Origin: Flavobacteriaceae bacterium
GTDB taxonomy: Bacteria > Bacteroidota > Bacteroidia > Flavobacteriales > Flavobacteriaceae
Direction of reading: 5' to 3'
Length of the DNA: 8,482 bases
Assembly: GCA_013001365.1 (NCBI GenBank)
Contig: JABDMQ010000086.1
Coordinates: forward strand, 1-8,482
A program made the translations under genes and the position numbers. This document shows, in pieces, positions 1 to 5,705 of the stretch (position 1 is the first letter of the stretch; every line of letters begins with the position of its first letter). The notes under the pieces were generated by a model. It worked only from the letters and a program-made list of their open reading frames with translations. It had not been told where the DNA came from and ran no database searches.

Positions 1-47
1 CCACCAATGTTGCTTTTGTTCGACTCGTGAATCAACAAAAATCCTAA
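1..47 (+). CDS. Possible 3' end of an upstream gene (partial, unidentified)
   Basis: The frame beginning at base 3 reads TNVAFVRLVNQQKS and stops at TAA (45-47). The alternation of hydrophobic and charged residues looks like a genuine protein C-terminus. The frame starting at base 2 stays open longer, to 104-106, but its product is Cys-rich and unconvincing. With only 14 codons the family cannot be named. It would converge on the minus-strand terminators that follow. Confidence 0.3.
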   Translation, partial: TNVAFVRLVNQQKS

Positions 48-104
48 TCTGGCAGATAATTTTTATACCAATGAAAAAATCGATGAAATACATCCCAATT
101 GATT

Positions 105-140
105 AAAAAAAGAACTCCTGAAAGATATTCCAGGAGTTCT
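105..140 (-). terminator. Rho-independent terminator (minus strand)
   Basis: The perfect 10-bp stem AGAACTCCTG (111-120) / CAGGAGTTCT (131-140) encloses a 10-nt loop. On the minus strand it is followed by a run of seven T (complement of 105-111). On the plus strand the hairpin is followed by GGCTAATT, with no T-run, so it acts on minus-strand transcription. It lies 24 bp beyond the TAA of the short frame at 165-167 and well beyond the proper sucC terminator. Confidence 0.75.
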
Positions 141-164
141 GGCTAATTCAAAAGAAATCTAATA

Positions 165-278
165 TTATTTCTCCTGCGTAATTCTTACAGTCACAACTAA
201 TTTCTTATAACCAGTTTTCATAACTGTTCGTTTTAATGATAGATTGATGTTTAATAGACGTTTGAATAACGGAGAATG
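165..278 (-). pseudogene. Short open frame, possible gene remnant or microprotein
   Basis: The minus strand is open for 37 codons from 278 to the TAA at 165-167, bounded upstream by an in-frame TAA (279-281). The only ATG in this frame (219-221) would give an 18-residue peptide, beginning MKTGYKKLVV and ending RITQEK. The upstream codons read HSPLFKRLLNINLSLKR. The basic/hydrophobic composition and an intrinsic terminator 24 bp after the stop make this look like the 3' end of a decayed minus-strand gene. Chance openness in AT-rich DNA is equally possible. I do not recognise a family. Confidence 0.25.
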
Positions 279-358
279 TTACAGTGATAGTTTAATATGA
301 ACGATAGTTTAACACAATTTAACATATTGATTATCAATACATTTCAAAATTACTCAAT

Positions 359-387
359 AAAAAAGAGCAGTGTGTTACACTACTCTT
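359..387 (-). terminator. sucC terminator
   Basis: Arms AAGAG-C-AGTGT (363-373) and ACACT-A-CTCTT (377-387) form two 5-bp stems separated by one C/A mismatch, closed by a GTT loop. The minus strand then continues into a T-run (complement of 359-363). It starts 44 bp after the sucC stop codon, the expected position for its intrinsic terminator. Confidence 0.75.
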
Positions 388-431
388 AAATTAATTGTAA
401 AATATTGTTATTAAGCTATTCTATTTTAAAG

Positions 432-1622
432 CTAGGATAAGACAGCTTGTACCTTATCTGCCGCTTCTTGGAATTCTGTAGCACTCATTACATCTAATCC
501 AGATTTATCTATCAGCTCCTTGGCTATATCAGCATTCGTTCCTTGAAGCCTTACAATTATCGGGACATTAATGGTTCCCATGTTCCTATATGCATCGATT
601 ACTCCTTGAGCTACTCGATCGCAACGAACTATACCTCCAAAAATATTGATGAGTATAGCTTTTACTGCTGAATCTTTTAAAATGATGCTGAAAGCAGCTT
701 CAACTCTTGCAGCATCAGCCGTTCCGCCAACATCAAGGAAATTAGCAGGCTCACCTCCTGCTTGTTTGATCAGGTCCATTGTTGCCATCGCGAGACCTGC
801 ACCATTAACCATACATCCTACATTTCCATCTAGGTCTACATAATTAAGTCCTAATGCACCAGCCTCTACTTCTATTGGATTCTCTTCACGTAGATCACGC
901 AGATCAACGTAATCCTTATGTCTGTAAAGTGAATTATCATCAATCGTAACCTTGGCATCTACTGCCATTATCTTATCATCACTTGTCTTTAACACGGGGT
1001 TTATCTCGAATAATGATGAATCCGACTTAACGTAAGCCGTATATAAGGCGGTAACGAATTTTGTCATTTCCTTGAACGCCATTCCGGAGAGACCAAGATT
1101 AAAAGCAATACGTCGCGCTTGGAATGGTAATAAACCAATTAATGGGTCTATTTCCTCATGAAAAATCAAATGTGGAGTTTCTTCTGCAACTTTCTCTATA
1201 TCCATTCCACCTTCGGTAGAATACATGATCATGTTCTTTCCTAAAGCCCTGTTCAATAGAACGGACATATAGTACTCCTCAGGTTCGCTATCACCTGGAT
1301 AATAGACATCTTCAGCAATTAAGACTTGATGAACTTTTTTCCCTTCTGCCGAGGTTTGGGGAGTAATTAGGTTCATACCAATGATCTGCCCAGCCAATTC
1401 TTCAACTTCCTTCAAGTTCTTGGCAAGTTTTACACCACCACCCTTTCCACGACCACCTGCATGCACCTGAGCCTTGATCACATGCCAACCGGTACCGGTT
1501 TCTGCAGTGAGCTGTTTGGCTGCTGCGACTGCTTCTTTAGGGTTCTGTGCAACTATTCCTCTCTGGATTCTTACTCCAAAACCACTTAATATTTCCTTAC
1601 CTTGATATTCGTGTAGATTCAT
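432..1622 (-). CDS. sucC: Succinyl-CoA synthetase (ADP-forming type) beta subunit
   Basis: This subunit joins SucD to interconvert succinyl-CoA and succinate with substrate-level phosphorylation in the TCA cycle, in the cytoplasm. At 396 residues it has the usual family length. An N-terminal ATP-grasp domain begins MNLHEYQGKE. It carries the nucleotide-binding Lys50 and the glycine-rich AGGRGKGGGVK (55-65), with metal-binding candidates N208 in EINP and D222 in AVDAK. The C-terminal CoA-ligase domain shows the family signature GCMVNGAGLAMATMD (269-283), FLDVGGTA (295-302), NIFGGIVRCD (326-335) and VRLQGTNAD (357-365). The phosphohistidine of the complex sits on SucD, which is not in this window. 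The start at 1622 is supported by the canonical MNLHEYQ beginning, an AAAGG just upstream and a promoter about 25 bp away. The gene stands alone, with its own promoter (1647-1678) and terminator (359-387), divergent from lysA. Confidence 0.97.
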   Translation of the reverse strand: MNLHEYQGKEILSGFGVRIQRGIVAQNPKEAVAAAKQLTAETGTGWHVIKAQVHAGGRGKGGGVKLAKNLKEVEELAGQIIGMNLITPQTSAEGKKVHQVLIAEDVYYPGDSEPEEYYMSVLLNRALGKNMIMYSTEGGMDIEKVAEETPHLIFHEEIDPLIGLLPFQARRIAFNLGLSGMAFKEMTKFVTALYTAYVKSDSSLFEINPVLKTSDDKIMAVDAKVTIDDNSLYRHKDYVDLRDLREENPIEVEAGALGLNYVDLDGNVGCMVNGAGLAMATMDLIKQAGGEPANFLDVGGTADAARVEAAFSIILKDSAVKAILINIFGGIVRCDRVAQGVIDAYRNMGTINVPIIVRLQGTNADIAKELIDKSGLDVMSATEFQEAADKVQAVLS

Positions 1623-1646
1623 TGTCCTTTATTGTTGAATGTGGCA

Positions 1647-1678
1647 CAAAAGTAATTATTGTTATCCGAATTAACCAA
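1647..1678 (-). promoter_or_regulatory. sucC promoter, Bacteroidota type
   Basis: On the minus strand TACTTTTG (complement of 1647-1654) matches the -7 consensus TAnnTTTG. A TTGG -33-like box (complement of 1675-1678) lies 20 bp further upstream, the usual spacing for the Bacteroidota primary sigma factor. Transcription would begin near 1641, leaving a leader of about 20 nt. That leader includes AAAGGACA directly before the ATG, a short-spaced Shine-Dalgarno-like element. Confidence 0.65.
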
Positions 1679-1769
1679 TAATTTGTTTTTGATTAATACT
1701 GATACCATATTACCAATTTATACACCTCATTTTTAAGGAATTATTATTACGCTTCTAAAAAAAAGGTAA

Positions 1770-1777
1770 TAGCTTTG
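1770..1777 (+). promoter_or_regulatory. Probable lysA -7 promoter box
   Basis: TAGCTTTG matches TAnnTTTG and lies 25 bp before the lysA ATG, predicting a leader of roughly 20 nt. No clear TTG -33 box is visible 19-21 bp upstream, where the sequence is TATTACGC-like, so the promoter is incomplete or weak. A leader this short leaves no room for a lysine riboswitch. Confidence 0.4.
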
Positions 1778-1802
1778 TCTCCTAATAATTATTATTCAAC
1801 AA

Positions 1803-3035
1803 ATGGAAACAAAATCCCTATTGAATGTCGCCAAGGAATATGGTAGCCCAGTATATGTGTATGACTCGCAAAAGATCATTTCACAGTATAAACGGTTGAC
1901 TTCGGCATTTGATAAGGTGAAACGCTTAAAGGTTAATTATGCCGTAAAAGCTTTGTCCAACCTTTCTATCTTGAAACTCATGAAGAGCCTTGGTGCTGGT
2001 CTGGATACCGTTTCCGTACAAGAGGTTAAACTTGGTTTGGCTGCTGGGTTTCAAGCAGAGCAAATAATATTTACTCCCAATGGTGTTTCGTTGGAAGAAA
2101 TTGAAGAGGTGGCTGCTTTGGGCGCACAGATCAACATTGACAATTTATCGATCTTAGAGCAATTCGGTACAAAACATCCAAATATCCCAGTCTGTGTTCG
2201 AATCAATCCGCATGTTATGGCGGGAGGTAATACAAATATCTCGGTTGGACATATCGATAGTAAATTCGGTATTTCAATTCATCAGATACCACATATACTT
2301 CGTATTGTGGAAAACACAGGAATGAAGGTAAATGGTATACACATGCATACGGGCAGTGATATCTTGGATATTGATGTGTTCCTTTATGCAAGTGAAATCC
2401 TATTTGAAACTGCCAAGAGTTTCAAGGATCTTGAATTCATCGATTTTGGTTCTGGATTCAAGGTGCCTTATAAAGAAGGAGATATCGAGACCAATATCGA
2501 GGAACTTGGCGAAAAGCTTACTGAACGATTCAATGATTTCTGTGAAGAATATGGCAAGGATCTCACATTGGCATTTGAACCAGGTAAGTTTTTAGTAAGC
2601 GAAGCTGGAAATTTTTTAGCGAAGGTAAATGTTGTAAAACAGACTACCTCGACTGTGTTTGCTCAAGTGGATTCAGGATTCAATCATTTGATCAGACCTA
2701 TGCTATATGGATCTCGACATGAAATAATCAACATTTCCAATCCTAAAGGTAGAGAACGTTTTTACTCAGTGGTAGGATACATTTGCGAAACAGACACCTT
2801 TGCCAATAATAGACGTATAAACGAAATTAGTGAAGGAGATATTCTTGCATTCAAGAACTCTGGCGCATATTGTTTCACAATGTCCAGTAACTATAACTCT
2901 AGATATAGACCAGCTGAAGTCTTGATTCATGAAGGAAAATCACACCTGATCCATAAACGTGAAACCTTTGACGATATTCTCAAGAATCAAGTTGAAGTTG
3001 ATATTTTCAAGAAACCAGCAAAAATGGGTAAATAA
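1803..3035 (+). CDS. lysA: Diaminopimelate decarboxylase
   Basis: This PLP-dependent enzyme decarboxylates meso-diaminopimelate to L-lysine, the last step of the DAP pathway, in the cytoplasm. The 410-residue length fits the family. An alanine-racemase-type TIM barrel holds the PLP lysine K49 in YAVKALSN, then HIDSKFGI (150-157), HMHTGSD (180-186) and the phosphate-binding FGSGF (215-219). EPGKFLV (259-265) replaces the more common EPGR. The C-terminal beta domain has RPMLYGSRH (298-306), the active-site Cys328 in CETDTF where many homologues have CESGD, and GAYCFTMSSNYN (354-365), whose Tyr contacts PLP. EPGK and CETD look like lineage variants rather than defects. No Shine-Dalgarno precedes the ATG, which is normal for Bacteroidota. 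The gene is probably monocistronic, with a promoter near 1770 and a terminator at 3046-3078. Confidence 0.96.
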   Translation: METKSLLNVAKEYGSPVYVYDSQKIISQYKRLTSAFDKVKRLKVNYAVKALSNLSILKLMKSLGAGLDTVSVQEVKLGLAAGFQAEQIIFTPNGVSLEEIEEVAALGAQINIDNLSILEQFGTKHPNIPVCVRINPHVMAGGNTNISVGHIDSKFGISIHQIPHILRIVENTGMKVNGIHMHTGSDILDIDVFLYASEILFETAKSFKDLEFIDFGSGFKVPYKEGDIETNIEELGEKLTERFNDFCEEYGKDLTLAFEPGKFLVSEAGNFLAKVNVVKQTTSTVFAQVDSGFNHLIRPMLYGSRHEIINISNPKGRERFYSVVGYICETDTFANNRRINEISEGDILAFKNSGAYCFTMSSNYNSRYRPAEVLIHEGKSHLIHKRETFDDILKNQVEVDIFKKPAKMGK

Positions 3036-3045
3036 AGTATAAAGA

Positions 3046-3078
3046 AAAGCATCTCACTCTGAGTCAGGTGCTTTTTTT
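3046..3078 (+). terminator. lysA terminator
   Basis: The 9-bp stem AAAGCATCT (3046-3054) / AGGTGCTTT (3066-3074), with one T-G wobble, is followed by seven T (3072-3078). It lies 10 bp after the lysA stop and only 21 bp before the next gene's ATG on the same strand. Confidence 0.85.
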
Positions 3079-3085
3079 ATCTTTA
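3078..3085 (+). promoter_or_regulatory. Possible -7 box for the serine hydrolase lipoprotein gene
   Basis: TATCTTTA resembles TAnnTTTG with a final mismatch. It lies in the tail of the lysA terminator, 14 bp before the next ATG. No -33 box is visible, because the region upstream is the terminator hairpin. It is proposed only because little other space exists for a promoter; read-through from lysA is the alternative. Confidence 0.2.
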
Positions 3086-3099
3086 TTGAAAACCTATCA

Positions 3100-4227
3100 A
3101 TGCGATATTTTCTAGTTTGCCTTACAATTTTACTTATAAGTTGCCAGAAAGAACAGGCCATTGTCGACCCTTTGGAACATGTACTGAAATCTGACTCTCC
3201 ATTAATAAAAATTGTCATGGACAGCATTCATAACCATGAGGTTCAGATTCGTTATACAGAAATATCAAGGGAAAATGGCAGCGTATCTTTTAAAGACCAT
3301 GACTTTAACATAGATGACAGTACGTACTTCTACCCAGCAAGCAGCGTTAAATTTCCCGTTGCAATACTAGCCTTGGAGAAGATGCGGCAAGATGGTTCCT
3401 ATACTTTGAATACGCCATTTTTTGTTGAAGGTGATACTGCAATTACAACTCTGGGAGCGGAAATAAAAAAGATTTTTGCTATTAGCGATAACGACGCCTA
3501 TAACCGTCTTTTTGAATATCTTGGAAAAGATTACATAAATAATTCATTAAATGATAAAGGGATTGCTCCCTCAAGAATCTCTCATCGTTTGTCAACCAAC
3601 AATGCCTATGAATTGCGAACGAAGTCTTTGGTGTTTTACGAAAACGATTCAACTTTAAATCATACGGAGGGCATAGATAATAATGCTATTGAAGAGCTAC
3701 AACTAAATAATATTGTCAAAGGAATTGGGTATTATGCCAATGATGAGTTAATTGGCGAGCCATTCGATTTTTCCTTGAAGAACTATTTACCTATTTCAAC
3801 ACTCCATGATTTAATGAAGCGAATGGTCTTCCCAGAAGTATTTCCCAAAGACCAACAATTCAATTTATCTTCTGAGGATAGGGATTTTCTATTGACAAGC
3901 ATGAGCTCACTGCCAAAAGACAATGGGTATGTTTCGGATGAGTATTACGATAGTTATGTAAAATTCTTCATGTATGGAGATTCAAAAGAACCAATGCCAG
4001 AACATATAAAGATCTATAATAAAGTAGGTTATGCTTATGGTTATTTAACTGACTGCGCATATATAAAAGACGTAAAGAATAATATTGATTTCATGGTCAC
4101 GGCAACAATTCATGTAAATGCTGATGGCATCTTCAATGATGATGTTTATGAATATGAGGAAATAGGAATCCCTTTTTTGGCCGAAATTGGTAGGCAAATT
4201 TATAATTATGAGTTAACCAAAAAATGA
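3100..4227 (+). CDS. Lipoprotein with class A beta-lactamase/PBP-fold serine hydrolase domain
   Basis: The 375-residue protein begins with a lipoprotein signal peptide whose lipobox LISC ends at Cys15, so it should be anchored in the outer envelope. The following QKEQ is a partial match to the Lys/acidic surface-export signal of Bacteroidota lipoproteins. The mature part carries the motifs of the serine beta-lactamase superfamily: SxxK as S81-S-V-K84 in YPASSVKFP, SDN at 129-131 in AISDNDAYN, and KVG (308-310) where true class A enzymes have KTG. No ExxLN omega-loop motif with a deacylating Glu is evident. The domain is therefore assigned by motif, and antibiotic hydrolysis should not be assumed; a peptidoglycan, peptide or ester substrate is possible. 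The gene is followed after 4 bp by an SRPBCC gene, so the two form an operon. Confidence 0.75.
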   Translation: MRYFLVCLTILLISCQKEQAIVDPLEHVLKSDSPLIKIVMDSIHNHEVQIRYTEISRENGSVSFKDHDFNIDDSTYFYPASSVKFPVAILALEKMRQDGSYTLNTPFFVEGDTAITTLGAEIKKIFAISDNDAYNRLFEYLGKDYINNSLNDKGIAPSRISHRLSTNNAYELRTKSLVFYENDSTLNHTEGIDNNAIEELQLNNIVKGIGYYANDELIGEPFDFSLKNYLPISTLHDLMKRMVFPEVFPKDQQFNLSSEDRDFLLTSMSSLPKDNGYVSDEYYDSYVKFFMYGDSKEPMPEHIKIYNKVGYAYGYLTDCAYIKDVKNNIDFMVTATIHVNADGIFNDDVYEYEEIGIPFLAEIGRQIYNYELTKK

Positions 4228-4231
4228 AATC

Positions 4232-4744
4232 ATGGATAAATTACAATGGAACTCGTTTGAGAAGAAAATATACATTCATTCTACTATAGATAAATTATAT
4301 CACCTTTGGGCTACTGAAGAAGGAATCACCAGTTGGTTTTTGCGAGAAGCGGTCTTCAAGACACACGATGGAGAAAGAAGAAAAGGGTCAGAATTCATTG
4401 CTAATGATGACACTTATACATGGAAATGGCATAATTGGGATGGAGAAGCCAAAGGAAAAATTACCCAAGCGAATGGTAAGGATAATATTGAATTCAGTTT
4501 TGACGAGTCCATGGTCTCCGTTCATTTGGAAGATATGAATGGTGTGGTGATAGTTACCTTAAAACAATTCGAAATTCCTGAAGATGATGCAAGTAAACTT
4601 AAAATTCATCTTGGATGCAGTAACGGATGGACATTTTGGCTAACTAATTTAAAAGCCTATTTAGAACATGGTATCCTGCTTAATGAGACTGAAATAAACC
4701 TACAAGAACAAGATCTAGCAGGATGGATATTCGTGAATATGTAA
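4232..4744 (+). CDS. SRPBCC / AHSA1-like ligand-binding domain protein
   Basis: This is a single-domain cytosolic protein of 170 residues with no signal peptide or membrane segment. The pattern fits the AHSA1 branch of the START-like SRPBCC fold: an N-terminal strand FEKKIYIHSTIDKLYHLWAT, then TSWF (33-36), a central antiparallel sheet with GKITQ, and a C-terminal amphipathic helix in GWTFWLTNLKAYLEHG (132-147). Such proteins bind hydrophobic ligands or act as small-molecule handling factors; the specific ligand cannot be read from sequence. The start lies 4 bp after the TGA of the lipoprotein gene, which suggests cotranscription. An ATG at 4224-4226 overlaps that TGA but is in a different frame that closes quickly. 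Its stop is one base away from the stop of the convergent VOC gene. Confidence 0.8.
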   Translation: MDKLQWNSFEKKIYIHSTIDKLYHLWATEEGITSWFLREAVFKTHDGERRKGSEFIANDDTYTWKWHNWDGEAKGKITQANGKDNIEFSFDESMVSVHLEDMNGVVIVTLKQFEIPEDDASKLKIHLGCSNGWTFWLTNLKAYLEHGILLNETEINLQEQDLAGWIFVNM

Positions 4745-4745
4745 A

Positions 4746-5123
4746 TTAGACATCCCGATAAAACGTCAGACCATTCATATATGGGTCATAAAAAGCAAAC
4801 TCCCTTGTTCCCCATTCCGTTTTTCTCAAGGCAGTATTCTTATGAAAAACTTCTTGCTTTTTGTATTCTTCATATAACGCTTCAATATTCTGGGTGACAA
4901 TTCGAAGCATAGGTCTATCTACCGATTTATCCCAATCCTTGGCATGATGCCATTGCAAGTGGATTTCTATATCATCCCTAATAACACCAGCATAATAAGG
5001 TTCTTTGCTATCATCAGCAAAAGCAATCTTGAAGCCTAATTTATTCACATAGAATTTCAAGGCCTCTACAACATCCTTTACAGGTAATACCGGATGTACT
5101 TGATGTAGATATCCCTTGCTCAT
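4746..5123 (-). CDS. VOC superfamily (glyoxalase/bleomycin-resistance fold) protein
   Basis: The 125-residue protein is a single VOC module of two beta-alpha-beta-beta-beta units. It shows HPVLPVKDVVEALKFYVNKL (10-29), RDDIEIHLQWHH (49-60), EWGTREFAFYDP (103-114) and the closing NGLTFYRD. Possible metal ligands are His10, His55 and Glu108, the usual VOC positions; this is an inference. Relatives are often annotated as bleomycin resistance or glyoxalase proteins, but the substrate cannot be deduced. The frame is open further upstream, to an ATG at 5216, but those 31 codons lie inside the DinB-like gene and read as an out-of-frame shadow. MSKGYLHQVHPVLPV is the natural start. Its ATG (5123) overlaps the TGA of the preceding gene as ATGA, pointing to translational coupling as third gene of the peptidase operon. 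Confidence 0.85.
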   Translation of the reverse strand: MSKGYLHQVHPVLPVKDVVEALKFYVNKLGFKIAFADDSKEPYYAGVIRDDIEIHLQWHHAKDWDKSVDRPMLRIVTQNIEALYEEYKKQEVFHKNTALRKTEWGTREFAFYDPYMNGLTFYRDV

Positions 5124-5701
5124 TGATTCCTTAACTTGCCTGTGAAAACACTGACATTGGAGTTGAATGGATTCCCTGAAGAGCGTCTTAATAACACAAC
5201 TTGGCCACAATGCCATATTGCATCTGCAATGGGACCATTGATATTGTTCCAGAAAGGATATTCAGAGCTTCCGTTCTCATTCTTAAAGACCAAAGTGAAT
5301 TCTGTTAGATCCGTAGTTACTCTAAGGATATCTGCAGCGATCTTAATGTTCTCAAGTGTTTTTGCACGCTTTTCACTAAAACTGAATTCAGGTTCTTCTT
5401 CACCTCTGATATTGGGTTTTTTCAATGCTGCATTCTTTATTACCTTACTTAGTCCATAAAGATGATCGACAGTCTCTGATGTTGTACGTGCATCTTCATT
5501 TGGCCTAAAGGACAGATCTTCATCCCTAAGGCCCTCTGTTGCCCAATAGTACCGAAAGCCTAATCCATCAATCATCCTAGCAGCAACTGTTCCAGCATTA
5601 TATTGCTCAGGTGCCTTTGGAATCTCATAATATGGTAGTTCTTCTTGCGCCATTAAAGAAAAACCTATTATCAGTGCTATGGACAAAATTGTATATTTCA
5701 T
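5120..5701 (-). CDS. Exported DinB-like (DinB/YfiT four-helix fold) protein
   Basis: The 193-residue protein has a signal peptide ending near SLMAQ (residue 19), so it is predicted to be exported. The mature region resembles the DinB/YfiT four-helix metal-binding fold: the GLRDEDLSFRPNEDARTTSE segment (57-76) leads to VDHLYGLSK with His80, and the last helix holds DAIWHCGQVVLLRR (160-173), matching the usual H-x3-H-RGQ element. Only two His occur in the whole protein, His80 and His164; the position of the third ligand is Asp160. The site may thus be two His plus one Asp, or have lost metal. Characterised relatives include cytosolic thiol transferases, which makes export notable. It starts 4 bp after the M28 peptidase stop and ends in an ATGA overlap with the VOC gene, so it is the middle gene of a three-gene operon. 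Confidence 0.8.
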   Translation of the reverse strand: MKYTILSIALIIGFSLMAQEELPYYEIPKAPEQYNAGTVAARMIDGLGFRYYWATEGLRDEDLSFRPNEDARTTSETVDHLYGLSKVIKNAALKKPNIRGEEEPEFSFSEKRAKTLENIKIAADILRVTTDLTEFTLVFKNENGSSEYPFWNNINGPIADAIWHCGQVVLLRRSSGNPFNSNVSVFTGKLRNQ

Positions 5702-5705
5702 GGTC

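Larger units (their letters stand above)
48..431. other. Intergenic stretch of about 380 bp with two terminators and a short remnant-like frame
   Basis: This AT-rich stretch contains no convincing full gene. It holds two hairpins, each followed by a T-run on the minus strand (105-140 and 359-387). A short minus-strand open frame (165-278) lies between them. A 10-bp direct repeat, GATAGTTTAA, occurs at 286-295 and 303-312. No rRNA or tRNA-like structure was seen. The pattern of two same-strand terminators around a short frame suggests that a gene was once present between them, or that a small transcript is made there. Confidence 0.5.

Noticed and set aside
71..106. Tiny plus-strand frame encoding MKKSMKYIPID
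   Set aside because: It is only 11 codons long, with no promoter, no terminator on that strand and no recognisable context.
646..843. Plus-strand open frame within sucC
   Set aside because: It is the antisense shadow of a strongly conserved coding region and has no family resemblance.
1623..1802. Lysine riboswitch upstream of lysA
   Set aside because: The predicted leader is only about 20 nt, and the AT-rich spacer shows no helical elements of an L-box aptamer.
2332..2595. Second plus-strand open frame inside lysA
   Set aside because: It is an out-of-frame shadow of lysA, whose own frame contains all the catalytic motifs.
5124..5216. N-terminal extension of the VOC gene to an ATG at 5216, giving a 156-residue protein
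   Set aside because: These codons lie inside the DinB-like gene in another frame, encode a Cys-rich segment unlike any VOC N-terminus, and a natural VOC start exists at 5123 with an ATGA overlap.
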